In this document: piece by piece, positions 18,255 through 26,836 of the stretch
Numbering within the stretch: position 1 is the first letter of the stretch
How the letters are laid out: every line of letters begins with the position of its first letter
NCBI RefSeq assembly: GCF_025938155.1
Contig: NZ_JAPCZG010000003.1
Coordinates: 310,001-374,000 of the forward strand
Direction: 5' to 3'
DNA: 64,000 nucleotides
Source: Novosphingobium sp. KCTC 2891
Lineage (GTDB): Bacteria > Pseudomonadota > Alphaproteobacteria > Sphingomonadales > Sphingomonadaceae
Notes under the pieces: generated by a model
What the model saw: only the letters and a program-made list of their open reading frames with translations
Told to the model about the DNA's origin: nothing
Databases searched by the model: none
Made by a program: the position numbers and the translations under genes

Positions 18255-19351
18255 CACACGGACCTTTTGCCAAGCCAGTCGTCGATCAGGGGCCACAGCC
18301 GCCGGAGGGCGGCGGGACCGGCCACGAGGCTGACGTGGCCGCCCTTGGAGAGGATTTCCTCGCGGTCTTCCGATCCCGTCAGCGTCATCAGCGGGCTGGC
18401 CGCTTCCCTGCTGACGACATGGTCGTGCTGCGCGATGATGTTGAGAATGGGAACCTTGACGCGCGACAGATCCGCGATGCGCCCGCCCACGTCGAGCGTT
18501 CCCTCGACCAGCGCGTTCGCCCACATCAGCTTCTTGATCTGCTCGCGGAAATATTCGCCGGGCACCGGCAGCGTTTCGGCTGCCCAGCGATCGAACATCC
18601 GATAGGACCGGACAAATTCGTCGTTCCACATGTTCGACCACAAGTGCAGCCGGCCCGCGGTGCGGTTCGCCGGACGCGACAGGTCGAACGCGCCGAGCAT
18701 CAGTTCGGGCGGGATCACGCCCAGCCGGTCGACCACCATGTCCACGTCGAAGTGGCGCTTGTCGGCCCAGGTCTGGAACAGCCGCATTGTCGAAAAATCG
18801 ATGGGGGTGGCGAACAGCATCAGGTTTTTCACCCGGTTCGCTTCGCCCGGCCCGGTGTGCAACGCGGTGTGGATCGTCGCCAGCGTGCCGCCCATGCAAT
18901 ATCCGGCCAGCGTCACCTCGCGTTCGCCGGTGATCTCCTCTATCCGCGCCATGCTGTCGGGAATGAAGCGGTCGACATAGTCGGTCAGGCCAAGGTGCGA
19001 TTCGTCATGGCGGGGCGGTGCCCAGTCCAGATTGAACACATCGTAGCCGCGCTGGAGCAGAAATTCGACCATGCTCTGGCCGGGGGCGAGATCGAAGATA
19101 TAGCCCTTGTTGCTCGGCGGAGAGACGATCAGCAGCGGAAGGCGATAGATTTCGTCCACCACGGGGCGATAGCGATAGAGCATCGCGGTGCCTTCGCGGT
19201 GGACCAGATCCTTGGCCATCGCGCCCACTTCCTGCCGCCCGGCGGCCAGGAACTCCAGGCCCTTGATGTTGCGCTTCAGCGCACGGTCCACTTCACGCCG
19301 GACGCGCTCGCCGACCGCTTCGGGCGATAGCTGCCCCGTTCCCTCGCTCAC
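18254..19351 (-). CDS. phaC: Class III-type poly(3-hydroxyalkanoate) synthase subunit PhaC
   Basis: A 365-residue alpha/beta hydrolase of the PHA synthase family. The lipase-like box is GYCMGG with nucleophile C152 in place of serine, and aspartate D310 (AQHDHVV) and histidine H339 (GGHVSL) complete the triad. The DWAPPRHDE and LWSNMWNDEFVRSYRMFDRW segments are typical of the family. The length fits class III PhaC (about 355) rather than class I (about 590). Class III enzymes need PhaE, and a short PhaE-like gene lies 67 bases upstream. It polymerises 3-hydroxyacyl-CoA at the granule surface, offering storage for excess acyl-CoA from the nearby catabolic genes. Confidence 0.85.
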   Translation of the reverse strand: MSEGTGQLSPEAVGERVRREVDRALKRNIKGLEFLAAGRQEVGAMAKDLVHREGTAMLYRYRPVVDEIYRLPLLIVSPPSNKGYIFDLAPGQSMVEFLLQRGYDVFNLDWAPPRHDESHLGLTDYVDRFIPDSMARIEEITGEREVTLAGYCMGGTLATIHTALHTGPGEANRVKNLMLFATPIDFSTMRLFQTWADKRHFDVDMVVDRLGVIPPELMLGAFDLSRPANRTAGRLHLWSNMWNDEFVRSYRMFDRWAAETLPVPGEYFREQIKKLMWANALVEGTLDVGGRIADLSRVKVPILNIIAQHDHVVSREAASPLMTLTGSEDREEILSKGGHVSLVAGPAALRRLWPLIDDWLGKRSV

Positions 19352-19418
19352 GATGGCCGATCCCCCTTGTTTCGCATCGTGCCCCTTCGGTTCATCCTTG
19401 TCCCCCCGGTCAAGGTGT

Positions 19419-19811
19419 TCAGGCTTTCTTGGTCGGCGCAGCCGTCGGCTGGCGGGTGCGCTTCGGCTCGGGAGGCACCGGCACTGCCTCGGCCGGCGAC
19501 GCGTTGCCCGGCTTCAGCGCCCTGGCCTCGACGGCCAGCCGCAACCGGTCGATCGAATCCTCAATGGCGTCGAGCCGCTCGGTCAGCGCCTCGATCTGCA
19601 CCTTGCTCGGCATGTTGAGCGTGCGCAGCATTCCTTCCATCTGCTCGGCGACGGAGCGCTGGACGATCAGCTGGATGCGCGTCACGCCGCCCATCATGGA
19701 GCTGAACTGCTCGCTCTCGGTCAGCTTGCCAGACCAGCTGTTGATCTCTTGCTCCCACTTCTGGACCATGTCTGCCCATGTGGCGATTGGATCGAACGGC
19801 TTGTCGGACAT
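19419..19811 (-). CDS. Short PhaE-like / PHA synthase-associated protein
   Basis: A 130-residue protein. Residues about 1-55 contain a Trp-rich amphipathic start (WADMVQKWEQEINSW) and SSMMGGVTRIQL. Residues about 60-95 look like a coiled coil (IEALTERLDAIEDSIDRLRLAVEA) as in PhaE C-termini. The tail is Pro/Ala/Lys-rich, ending PTKKA. PhaE subunits usually have about 340 residues, so this is a much reduced version. Its place just upstream of phaC makes a synthase partner the best guess; a phasin-type granule protein is the alternative. Confidence 0.6.
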   Translation of the reverse strand: MSDKPFDPIATWADMVQKWEQEINSWSGKLTESEQFSSMMGGVTRIQLIVQRSVAEQMEGMLRTLNMPSKVQIEALTERLDAIEDSIDRLRLAVEARALKPGNASPAEAVPVPPEPKRTRQPTAAPTKKA

Positions 19812-19849
19812 GCGGTCTCCCTGTGGTTCACGAGGAAAGGATATCGGGA

Positions 19850-20644
19850 TCAGGTGGTGAGCGAGATGTAGCCCAGCTGCGCGGCCTTGAAGACGGTCTG
19901 ACTGCGGTTGACCGCGTTCAGCTTCATCGAGGCATTGTGGATGTGGAAGCGCACCGTCGCGCGGCTGCGACCCATGATCATGCTGATTTCAAGGTCGGTC
20001 TTGCCGATGGCAGCCCAGCGCAGGCATTCGACCTCGCGCTTCGAAAGGCGCGATCCCGGCGGCAGGGCCTGTACCGACCCCATCGCGTGGACATAGCTGG
20101 CGATGAAAGTGCGCGAATAGATGCCGAACGCGTCGCCGAGTTCGATGAACATATCGTCCAGCTCGGTCAGTTCGGGATCGAGCGGATTGAAGCTCACCGC
20201 GCCGATCTGGCCGAAGGGCAGGTGGACCGGCACCACGATCGCGGCGCGGGTCATTGCCCGGTTCTCGAAATTGGTGAGGTCGATCGCGGTCAGGTAGTGG
20301 TTCGACTGGCGGGTGTGGAACCCGCTGGCGTTGACCCAGAACGGCTCGCTTTCGAAGCGGCAGGCCGAGGTGATCGGGGAATCGAGCGCGATGCGCGAGT
20401 TGCGCCACCACACCTTCTCGTCGTTCCAGCCGAACACGTCGTGGGCGAGGATATTGCCGACGGCGTCGACCGGCGTGCGCTTGTCGGCAATGTCGTGGGC
20501 CGGAGCCGCGCGCATTCCGGCAGCAAGCGCAATCTTGTTGAGGGCCTCGGCCGCTCTCCTGACGTCGTCCGGCCCACTAATCCGGACCGAATCGATGGTT
20601 TCCACCGAAAGCACAGCTCTCTCCCAAGGCCTATGCTCGGTCAT
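19850..20644 (-). CDS. LuxR-type HTH transcriptional regulator
   Basis: A regulator of about 264 residues. The N-terminal 180 residues resemble the sensor domain of LuxR-type proteins (DIADKRTPVD, GWNDEKVWWRNSRI). The C-terminal domain is a clear LuxR helix-turn-helix: LSKREVECLRWAAIGKTDLEIS followed by VRFHIHNASMKLNAVNRSQ. I give ATG 20644; GTG 20614 has the better ribosome binding site (GGGAG, 6 bases away) and may be the true start, while TTG 20668 is less likely. No autoinducer synthase is in the window. It sits between the PHA locus and a divergent acyl-CoA dehydrogenase, either of which it may control. Confidence 0.82.
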   Translation of the reverse strand: MTEHRPWERAVLSVETIDSVRISGPDDVRRAAEALNKIALAAGMRAAPAHDIADKRTPVDAVGNILAHDVFGWNDEKVWWRNSRIALDSPITSACRFESEPFWVNASGFHTRQSNHYLTAIDLTNFENRAMTRAAIVVPVHLPFGQIGAVSFNPLDPELTELDDMFIELGDAFGIYSRTFIASYVHAMGSVQALPPGSRLSKREVECLRWAAIGKTDLEISMIMGRSRATVRFHIHNASMKLNAVNRSQTVFKAAQLGYISLTT

Positions 20645-20759
20645 ACCGGGCGCAGCATTTTTTAACAATCACTCCGGAAGTCTTATTGTGCCTAGCCTTT
20701 TGCCCAGCGGTGAGCGGGTCGGCGACGATGATAGAGGTCCGCGCAAAGGGAGAACGCCC

Positions 20760-21869
20760 GTGAATTTCGACCTCACCGAGGACGAAGAAATGCTCAAGGC
20801 CCTGGCCGAGCGTTTCGTCGATGACCATTACGATATCGATCGCCGCCGCGCCTACGTTGCGACGGACCAGGGTTTTTCGCCGCAGAACTGGGCATTGCTC
20901 GGTGAACTCGGCCTGATCGCGGCGCCGTTCGCCGAACAGCATGGCGGCCTTGGCCTCGATGCGACGGGGATCGCCACCGTGTTCGAAGCGCTGGGCCGCG
21001 GCCTGGTGGTCGAACCGCTGATCGAGGCGGTGCTGGTCGCTGGCCGCACGTTCGCTGCCGCTGCGCCCGATGCGCTGCGCGATCAATGGATGGATGGCCT
21101 GCTCAGCGGCACGCGCCGCATGGCGCTGGCCCACGCCGAAGCCGGCAGCCGCGCGGGCAGCCTGTGGGTTGCCACCGCCGCCAAGGGTGAGGGCGACAGC
21201 GCCACGCTTACCGGCGCCAAGCCCTTTGTCGTCACCGGCGCGGGTGTGGACGGCTATGTCGTCACGGCGCGCACGGGCGGGGCGCCCGGCTCGACCGACG
21301 GCCTTGGCCTCTATTTCGTCGAAGCGGGCGCACCCGGCCTTACCGCCACGTCGTGGCGCATGGCCGATGGCTCGGTCGCGGCCTCGCTGGTGCTGGATAC
21401 GGTGCCGGCGGTGAAGCTGAACGGCGGCGCCGCGCTGCTGGCCTCGATCGAGGAAATGGCCTCGCTCGCGCGTTCGGCCGAAGCGCTGGGCATCATGCAG
21501 CGCCTGTTCGACGATACGCTGGACTATCTGCGCACGCGCGAACAGTTCGGCAGCCCGCTCGGCCAGTTCCAGGCGATCCAGCATCGCATGGCCGCCCAGT
21601 ATACGGCGATCGAGCAGGCCCGTGCGCTGCTCAACCTCGCCATGGTCACGCAGGGCACGCCGGACTTCGCTTCGGCGGTGCAGGGCGCGCGTGCGTTCAT
21701 CGCGCCGGCGGCCCTCGAACTCGGTCACGAGATGATCCAGTTCCACGGCGGCATGGGCGTGACCGACGAACTCATCGTCGGCCACGGCCACAAGCGCCTG
21801 CTGGTGCTCTCGCGCTGGCCGGACGATGCGGATGCTGCGCTCGACCGCTTCGCCGGGATCGCCGCCTGA
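20760..21869 (+). CDS. Acyl-CoA dehydrogenase, small-type
   Basis: A 369-residue acyl-CoA dehydrogenase of the short, divergent group. The start MNFDLTEDEEMLKALAERF, LGLIAAPFAEQHGGLGLD and the C-terminal FHGGMGVTDELIVGHGHKR identify the fold. GTG at 20760 follows GGGAGA by 8 bases. It resembles the 1949 product in length and in lacking the large-type FAD-contact segments, so it may need a partner such as the 13875-15089 product. It is monocistronic and has a terminator 27 bases after the stop. Confidence 0.85.
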   Translation: MNFDLTEDEEMLKALAERFVDDHYDIDRRRAYVATDQGFSPQNWALLGELGLIAAPFAEQHGGLGLDATGIATVFEALGRGLVVEPLIEAVLVAGRTFAAAAPDALRDQWMDGLLSGTRRMALAHAEAGSRAGSLWVATAAKGEGDSATLTGAKPFVVTGAGVDGYVVTARTGGAPGSTDGLGLYFVEAGAPGLTATSWRMADGSVAASLVLDTVPAVKLNGGAALLASIEEMASLARSAEALGIMQRLFDDTLDYLRTREQFGSPLGQFQAIQHRMAAQYTAIEQARALLNLAMVTQGTPDFASAVQGARAFIAPAALELGHEMIQFHGGMGVTDELIVGHGHKRLLVLSRWPDDADAALDRFAGIAA

Positions 21870-21896
21870 ACCCAGTCGCATTGCGAACATGAAATA

Positions 21897-21929
21897 GCCC
21901 GGTGCGGAGATGTCCGCGCCGGGCTTTTT
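21897..21929 (+). terminator. Rho-independent terminator after acyl-CoA dehydrogenase
   Basis: GCCCGGTGCGGA pairs with TCCGCGCCGGGC (one G-T wobble) over a 4-base loop and is followed by five T. Confidence 0.85.
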
Positions 21930-21948
21930 CGTGTCCTTGATACAAGAA

Positions 21949-21983
21949 GGGCGACAGGCGCTGGAAATGCGCGCCTGTCGCCC
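21949..21983 (-). terminator. Terminator hairpin of the Rieske R1-ThuA operon
   Basis: GGGCGACAGGCGC is repeated as its exact complement across a 9-base loop, 24 bases past the ThuA stop. On the minus strand it leads into a moderately T-rich stretch. Confidence 0.7.
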
Positions 21984-22006
21984 GTTCTCGCGTCGGCTGG
22001 CAAATG

Positions 22007-22795
22007 TCAGGCCGGCTTGGGCGCCCGTTCCTTGAGCCAGCCGATACCGCGGCGCAGCAGGTCATAGAATACGGGCAGGTCCCACGCGCAGCGATCCACG
22101 GTGGGCCACCAGTCGAGCATCGGCTGAAGGTCGTAGTGCCCGCGGCAATGGCCCAGCGTGTTGTAGAGCACCGCGCCCTTGCCGTGGCCCTTGATGTACA
22201 TCACCGGATGCACGCCCGGCGCGGCTGCCGCCTCGACGAAGCCGGTGCCTTCTTCGGTGCAGTCGGTTTCCAGCAGGACGTGCAGGTCGCCGTGATACTC
22301 CATGTGGTAGAGTTCATCGGTGGTGTCGAACGGCTCGATGCCCTGCGTCAGCGGGTGGTCGTGGTCGGCCACGGTCACCGTGTAGGGCGCGATGGGAGGG
22401 TGGCTGATGAACTGGCTGCCCAGCATGTCCATCATCAGCGGCGCCCAGCGCGGCGCGTCCCACAGCCCGGCATTGTCGCCCTCGGTCAGCAGGCGCAGCA
22501 CCGAATTGGTGCCGTGCAGCGCATACCAGCGCCCGCCGTTACCGAGCCACGCCCGCAGCGCTTCCTGCGCCTTGAGCGAGGGCGTGACGTCGCAGGTGTA
22601 GGTGATGAGGATATCGGCTTCCTCGATCGCCGCGACGTTCTCGTAGTCCTCGAACACGCGGGTGCGGACCGACGGGTCTTCGGACAGGAGCTTGAGCAGC
22701 TCCAGCCGGGCGAAGTCCATGTCGTGCCATACGCCGCCGCAGACCAGCACGCAGTTGATGCGCGGCGGGTGGCTCTCGGTCTCGCCCGCGCTCAC
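22007..22795 (-). CDS. ThuA-domain protein
   Basis: A 262-residue class-I glutamine-amidotransferase-like (ThuA) protein. The core reads VLVCGGVWHDMDFARLELL at the start, then ADILITYTCDVTPS, a GRWYALHGTNS strand-turn, and a late histidine in YHMEYHGDLH. ThuA relatives are mostly known near sugar or trehalose use, and several are annotated as hydrolases; none explains a place next to an oxygenase. GTG 22795 overlaps the Rieske R1 stop (GTGA), so the two are coupled. A second ThuA protein is at 53897. Function not assigned. Confidence 0.8.
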   Translation of the reverse strand: MSAGETESHPPRINCVLVCGGVWHDMDFARLELLKLLSEDPSVRTRVFEDYENVAAIEEADILITYTCDVTPSLKAQEALRAWLGNGGRWYALHGTNSVLRLLTEGDNAGLWDAPRWAPLMMDMLGSQFISHPPIAPYTVTVADHDHPLTQGIEPFDTTDELYHMEYHGDLHVLLETDCTEEGTGFVEAAAAPGVHPVMYIKGHGKGAVLYNTLGHCRGHYDLQPMLDWWPTVDRCAWDLPVFYDLLRRGIGWLKERAPKPA

Positions 22796-24207
22796 TTGGG
22801 TGCTCCCAGGGTGCCGTTCAGGTACTTGTCCAGCGTCTGGTGGAACTGGCGGATGCGGATTTCCTGGTAGTCGCCCAGGTTCACTTCGCCGGTCTTCGAG
22901 GCGTGGAGACCCTCCTGCACGAACGGCAGGTTTTCCATGTCCTGCTCGAACACATGGCCGAGCACGCCCAGTTCGGGAGCGTCGGTCCACTTCTGGTCCT
23001 TGCCCAGCAGCTTCATCGGCGCGCCGCGCGGGATCGGCTCGCCCTTCTTCACGCGGGCGAGGATGCGCACTTCCATCAGGCAGGTGTCGGGCGTGGTACC
23101 CGGCTTCCAGCGATAGACGATGTTCGGCATGAACCCGCCCCACGGCGCGAAGTTCGGGAACACGTTGTAGACCAGGCCGTCGAGCAGTTCGGCATCGGTG
23201 GCATCGTCGTGGTCGTAGCCGGTCTGCTCGGTGTAGCCCTTGCGCATTGCCGCGCCCAGGGCCGCGCGGGCGGTCACGCCTTCGGGCACGCTGACGGCAA
23301 AGGGGTCGGCGCCTTCATAGTTGTCGCCGGAGCGGCCGTTGTACTTCACGAACTCGTCGACGATCCACTGCTGGGTCTTGCCCTCGGGATCGATGTGCGG
23401 GCTCATGATGCCGAACGGCACGAGGTTGACGTTCACGTTGTCGCCCCAGGTCCAGTAGGCGGCATTGCAGTCGCCGGTGAACGGCAGCAGCTGCGGGTGC
23501 GTGACGACGGTGTGCCACGCTTCCATGAAGGCCTCCGCCGTCACCTTCCAGTTGGCCTGCACTTCCTTGGCGACGTAGATCACCGTGGTGCATTCCTCGT
23601 GGCGCCAGCGCTTGAAGAACTCGGGGAGCGGCGCGAGGAATTCCTCGAGGCTCGGACCGCCCTTTTCCTCGCGGATGAAGATGTAGCCGCCCCAGCGACC
23701 CACTTCCGCCTCGGGCAGGCCCATCTGTTCCTTGGGCAGGTGCTTGAAGTCCCACGAGCAGGGCATGGAATCGAAGCTGCCGTCCTTGTTCCAGGCAAAG
23801 CCATGGAACGGGCAGACGAACTTGTCGGCCGTGCCGTCCTCGGTGCGCAGCTTGCGCCCGCGGTGGAGGCAGACGTTGTGGACGGCCTTGACCGAGCCGT
23901 CTTCCTGGCGGCTGATCAGGTAGGAACGCCCGGCGTTCTCGAACACGATGTAGTCGCCGGCTTCGGGAAGCTCTTCCTCACGCGCGGCGAACTGCCACAC
24001 GTAGGGCCACATCTTCTCGCGCTCCAGCTTGGCGAATTCCTCGCTGGTGTAGCGTTCCGCGGCCAGCGGCTCGCTGCCGCGATACTGGTAGCTCTCGTCC
24101 GTCAGGATCGCCGGGGCAGGACGGCTGTCCTGCGCCAGAAGCTCCTGCCAGCTGATGCCTTCGCTGCGGGCCACGCCGCCGCCGAGGTTGGGATCACGGT
24201 CAGCCAT
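22792..24207 (-). CDS. Rieske non-heme iron oxygenase alpha subunit R1
   Basis: A 471-residue alpha subunit. The Rieske [2Fe-2S] ligands are C113, H115, C132 and H135. The mononuclear iron site has E229, H232 and H237 in EAFMEAWHTVVTHPQ. All catalytic residues are intact. It belongs to the same subfamily as R6 (45477) and shares a 66-base identical tract with it. Such enzymes use electrons from a ferredoxin to hydroxylate or demethylate aromatic, terpenoid or steroid substrates. There is no beta-subunit gene next to it; ThuA follows with a four-base overlap, and an SDR operon diverges from it. Substrate unknown. Confidence 0.93.
   Translation of the reverse strand: MADRDPNLGGGVARSEGISWQELLAQDSRPAPAILTDESYQYRGSEPLAAERYTSEEFAKLEREKMWPYVWQFAAREEELPEAGDYIVFENAGRSYLISRQEDGSVKAVHNVCLHRGRKLRTEDGTADKFVCPFHGFAWNKDGSFDSMPCSWDFKHLPKEQMGLPEAEVGRWGGYIFIREEKGGPSLEEFLAPLPEFFKRWRHEECTTVIYVAKEVQANWKVTAEAFMEAWHTVVTHPQLLPFTGDCNAAYWTWGDNVNVNLVPFGIMSPHIDPEGKTQQWIVDEFVKYNGRSGDNYEGADPFAVSVPEGVTARAALGAAMRKGYTEQTGYDHDDATDAELLDGLVYNVFPNFAPWGGFMPNIVYRWKPGTTPDTCLMEVRILARVKKGEPIPRGAPMKLLGKDQKWTDAPELGVLGHVFEQDMENLPFVQEGLHASKTGEVNLGDYQEIRIRQFHQTLDKYLNGTLGAPK
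23107..23172 (-). repeat. 66-base tract identical to 46524-46589 (inverted)
   Basis: These 66 bases in R1 are the exact reverse complement of 46524-46589 in R6, synonymous positions included. Flanking sequence is similar but interrupted by differences. This looks like gene conversion or recent shared origin of this segment, which encodes the VYNVFPNFAPWGGFMPNIVY region. Confidence 0.9.
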
Positions 24208-24230
24208 TTACTCGATTCCTCACCCAAAAA

Positions 24231-24243
24231 ACCGGATTCCGGT
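24231..24243. promoter_or_regulatory. Inverted repeat ACCGGA-T-TCCGGT in divergent promoter
   Basis: A perfect 6-base inverted repeat with a one-base centre, lying 23 bases upstream of the R1 start in the 170-base region it shares with the divergent SDR operon (24378). Its position suits an operator for R1 or both units. Confidence 0.4.
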
Positions 24244-24377
24244 CATTGCTGCAGGTTTTGGCCCTCGCGCGCGCGGGCGTCACCTTGCGAAAAAGCATAG
24301 GTTGCGCAGCCTGAACCCCGGCCTACGACATCGCACAATAGAGAATCCTTGTATGCCCCAGAGGCGGGAGAGAACAA

Positions 24378-25160
24378 TTGGCTGGTAGACTTGAAGGCAA
24401 GGTCGCGCTCGTCACGGGTGGAACGACCGGGATCGGCGCTGCTGCGGTAAGGCGGCTTTCGGCTGAAGGCGCGAAGGTGTACTTCACCGGATCGAAGGAA
24501 GAGCCGGCGCGCGCGCTGTGCGACGAGACCGGCGCCACGTTCAGCAAGCTGCGCGTGCAGGATGCGGCCGGCTGGCCGGGCCTAATCGACGAGATCATCG
24601 CCGCGCATGGCCGGCTTGATGTGGCATTCGCCAATGCCGGCACGGAAAGCGGCGATGGCAGCATTGAAGATGTCGGGCTGGAAGGCTGGAACAACATCGT
24701 CGCCGTCAACCAGACCGGCGTGATGCTGACCGTTCAGAACGCGATCCTGGGCATGAAGCGCAATCCCGAAGGCCCTGTCGGCTCGATCATCATCAATTCC
24801 TCGATGAACGCCACGCGTCCGCTCGGCAACTACGTCGCCTATTCGGTGACCAAGGCTGCGGTCTGCGCGCTTGCCAAGTCGGCGGCGGTCTATTGCGGGC
24901 AGAAGAAGTACAAGATTCGCGTCAACGCGATCCTGCCCGGCGTGGTGGAAACCCCGCTGATCACCCAGATCATGAACGCGCAGCCCGATCCGGCCGCAGC
25001 GCGCGCGATGTACGAGGGCATGGCCCCGATGGGCCGCATGGCCCAGATCGACGAAATCTCCGGTCTCGTCGCCTACCTCGCCTCGGATGAGGCAGGGTTC
25101 ATTTCCGGCGCGGAAATCGCGATCGACGGCGCAACGACCGCCGGCATGATGGGGGTCTGA
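24378..25160 (+). CDS. SDR family oxidoreductase
   Basis: A 260-residue classical SDR. VTGGTTGIGAA lies near residue 11, NAG follows near 88, and the catalytic YSVTK is present, with NSSMN supplying the serine. It starts at TTG 24378 with GGGAG seven bases upstream; no ATG fits. It is the first of three SDR genes in tandem, overlapping the next by one base (TGATG). It probably oxidises or reduces a hydroxyl/keto group made by an oxygenase; substrate unknown. Confidence 0.85.
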   Translation: MAGRLEGKVALVTGGTTGIGAAAVRRLSAEGAKVYFTGSKEEPARALCDETGATFSKLRVQDAAGWPGLIDEIIAAHGRLDVAFANAGTESGDGSIEDVGLEGWNNIVAVNQTGVMLTVQNAILGMKRNPEGPVGSIIINSSMNATRPLGNYVAYSVTKAAVCALAKSAAVYCGQKKYKIRVNAILPGVVETPLITQIMNAQPDPAAARAMYEGMAPMGRMAQIDEISGLVAYLASDEAGFISGAEIAIDGATTAGMMGV

Positions 25161-25981
25161 TGAGCATGGAACATTCTGCACAGCGCCTGAAGGGGCGCGT
25201 CGCTTTCGTCTCCGGCGGCCTGCGGGGCATTGGCCTCGCCTGCGCCGAGCGCTTCCTGGCCGAAGGCGCGGAAGTGGTGCTCTCGGACCTCGACGCCGAA
25301 GACAGCGCCACCGCCACCGAAGTGATGGCGAAGCTGGGGCAGGCGGCAAGCTATGTCTCCGCCAACGTCGCCAAGGAAGAGGACTGGGTACGCGCGGTCG
25401 CGCTCGTCAAGGAACGCCACGGCAAATGCCATATCCTGGTGAACAACGCCGGTATCGACCTGACCGGGCCGGTTGAAGACCTGACCATGGAAGGCTGGCG
25501 CCGGATCATGTCGGTCAACGTCGATGGCGTGTTCCTGGGCACCAAGCATTTCGTGCCCATGATGGCCGAAAGCGGCAAGGACTTCCGCGGCGGTTCGTCG
25601 ATCATCAACGTCAGCTCGATCATGGGCCTCGTCGGCATGAATGAAGTGTCGGCCTACAACGCCAGCAAGGGCGCGGTGCGGCTGTTCACCAAGGGCATCG
25701 CCATCGAGTTCGCGCACAAGAAAACGCCGATCCGCGCCAACTCGCTGCATCCCGGCTTCGTCGAGACGCCGCTGCTCAAGGCGGGCTTCCAGCGCTGGGT
25801 CGACCAGGGCTTTGCCGAGAAGTCCGACGATCTTGTCGCCGGCGTTGTGGGCAGCACCCCCATCGGCCGCCTGGCACAGCCGTCCGAACTCGCTTCGGCG
25901 GCATTCTTCCTCGCCAGCGACGACAGCAGCTACATGACCGGCGCCGAGCTGGTCATCGACGGGGGCTGGACCGCGCAATGA
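25160..25981 (+). CDS. SDR family oxidoreductase
   Basis: A 273-residue classical SDR. The cofactor motif is VSGGLRGIGLA with an aspartate after the second strand (LSDLDAED), which suggests NAD. NNAGID, NVSSIMG and YNASK give the catalytic set, and HPGFVETPLLK follows. The ATG start overlaps the previous stop by one base and its end overlaps the next start (ATGA). The 20beta/3alpha-hydroxysteroid-dehydrogenase-like look is shared with many sphingomonad catabolic SDRs; no substrate can be assigned. Confidence 0.87.
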   Translation: MSMEHSAQRLKGRVAFVSGGLRGIGLACAERFLAEGAEVVLSDLDAEDSATATEVMAKLGQAASYVSANVAKEEDWVRAVALVKERHGKCHILVNNAGIDLTGPVEDLTMEGWRRIMSVNVDGVFLGTKHFVPMMAESGKDFRGGSSIINVSSIMGLVGMNEVSAYNASKGAVRLFTKGIAIEFAHKKTPIRANSLHPGFVETPLLKAGFQRWVDQGFAEKSDDLVAGVVGSTPIGRLAQPSELASAAFFLASDDSSYMTGAELVIDGGWTAQ

Positions 25982-26757
25982 CCATCGCACTCGACAACGT
26001 CGTCGCTGTCGTCACCGGCGCGGCCGGGGGCATCGGACGCGAACTGGTCAAGGCGCTGAAGGCGGCCAATGCCACGGTGATCGCCACCGACATGGCCGAG
26101 GAAGCCGACATCGAGGGCGCGGACGTCTACATGCGCCACGACGTGACCAGCGAACTGGACTGGGAAGCGCTCGCTGGCCTGATCTACAAGGACTATGGCC
26201 GTCTCGACGCGCTGGTGAACAACGCGGGCATCTCGATCGTCGAGAAGTTCGAGGACACCAGCCTTGAGGCGTTCCACCGGGTCAATGCGGTGAACGTCGA
26301 TTCGATCATCATCGGCACGCAGATCCTGCTGCCGCTGCTGATCGAGGGCGGCAAGTCGCGCAAGGGCGGCGCCTCGGTGGTCAACTTCTCCAGCGTGGGC
26401 GGCCTTCGCGGCGCACCGTTCAACGCGGCCTATTGCACCAGCAAGGCGGCGGTGAAGATGCTCTCGAAGTGCCTCGGCGCCGAGTTTGCGGCGCTCGGCT
26501 ACAACGTGCGCGTGAACTCGGTTCATCCGGGCGGCGTCGATACCGAAATGCTCGGCTCGATCCTGGATCGCTATGTCGCGATGGGCGCGGCGCCGTCGCG
26601 CGAAGTGGCACAGGCGGGCATGGAAGCACGTCACCCGATCGGCCGGCAGGGCCGTCCCGAGGAAATGGGCGGCGGCGTGGTCTATCTGTGCAGCGAGGCG
26701 GCCAGCTTCGTCACCTGCACCGAATTCGTCATCGACGGCGGTTTCAGCCAGGTTTGA
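25978..26757 (+). CDS. SDR family oxidoreductase
   Basis: A 259-residue classical SDR, the third of a tightly overlapped set. VTGAAGGIGRE lies near residue 13, an aspartate follows the second strand (ATDMAEE), then NNAGIS, NFSSVGG and YCTSK. The start overlaps the preceding stop by four bases. Three non-identical SDRs made at equal dose suggest handling of different hydroxyl positions or stereochemistries of one scaffold; this is inference. Confidence 0.87.
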   Translation: MTIALDNVVAVVTGAAGGIGRELVKALKAANATVIATDMAEEADIEGADVYMRHDVTSELDWEALAGLIYKDYGRLDALVNNAGISIVEKFEDTSLEAFHRVNAVNVDSIIIGTQILLPLLIEGGKSRKGGASVVNFSSVGGLRGAPFNAAYCTSKAAVKMLSKCLGAEFAALGYNVRVNSVHPGGVDTEMLGSILDRYVAMGAAPSREVAQAGMEARHPIGRQGRPEEMGGGVVYLCSEAASFVTCTEFVIDGGFSQV

Positions 26758-26780
26758 CCCTGCTGTTGCTGCCGGCATGA

Positions 26781-26817
26781 AAAAGGCCCCGGTTCCGATA
26801 AGGAGCCGGGGCCTTTT
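26781..26817. terminator. Bidirectional terminator, 16-base stem
   Basis: AAAAGGCCCCGGTTCC pairs with its complement (one G-T wobble) over a 5-base loop, between converging SDR genes. It has an A run on one side and a T run on the other. Confidence 0.9.
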
Positions 26818-26836
26818 CAATTGCGCCGTGTGCGCC

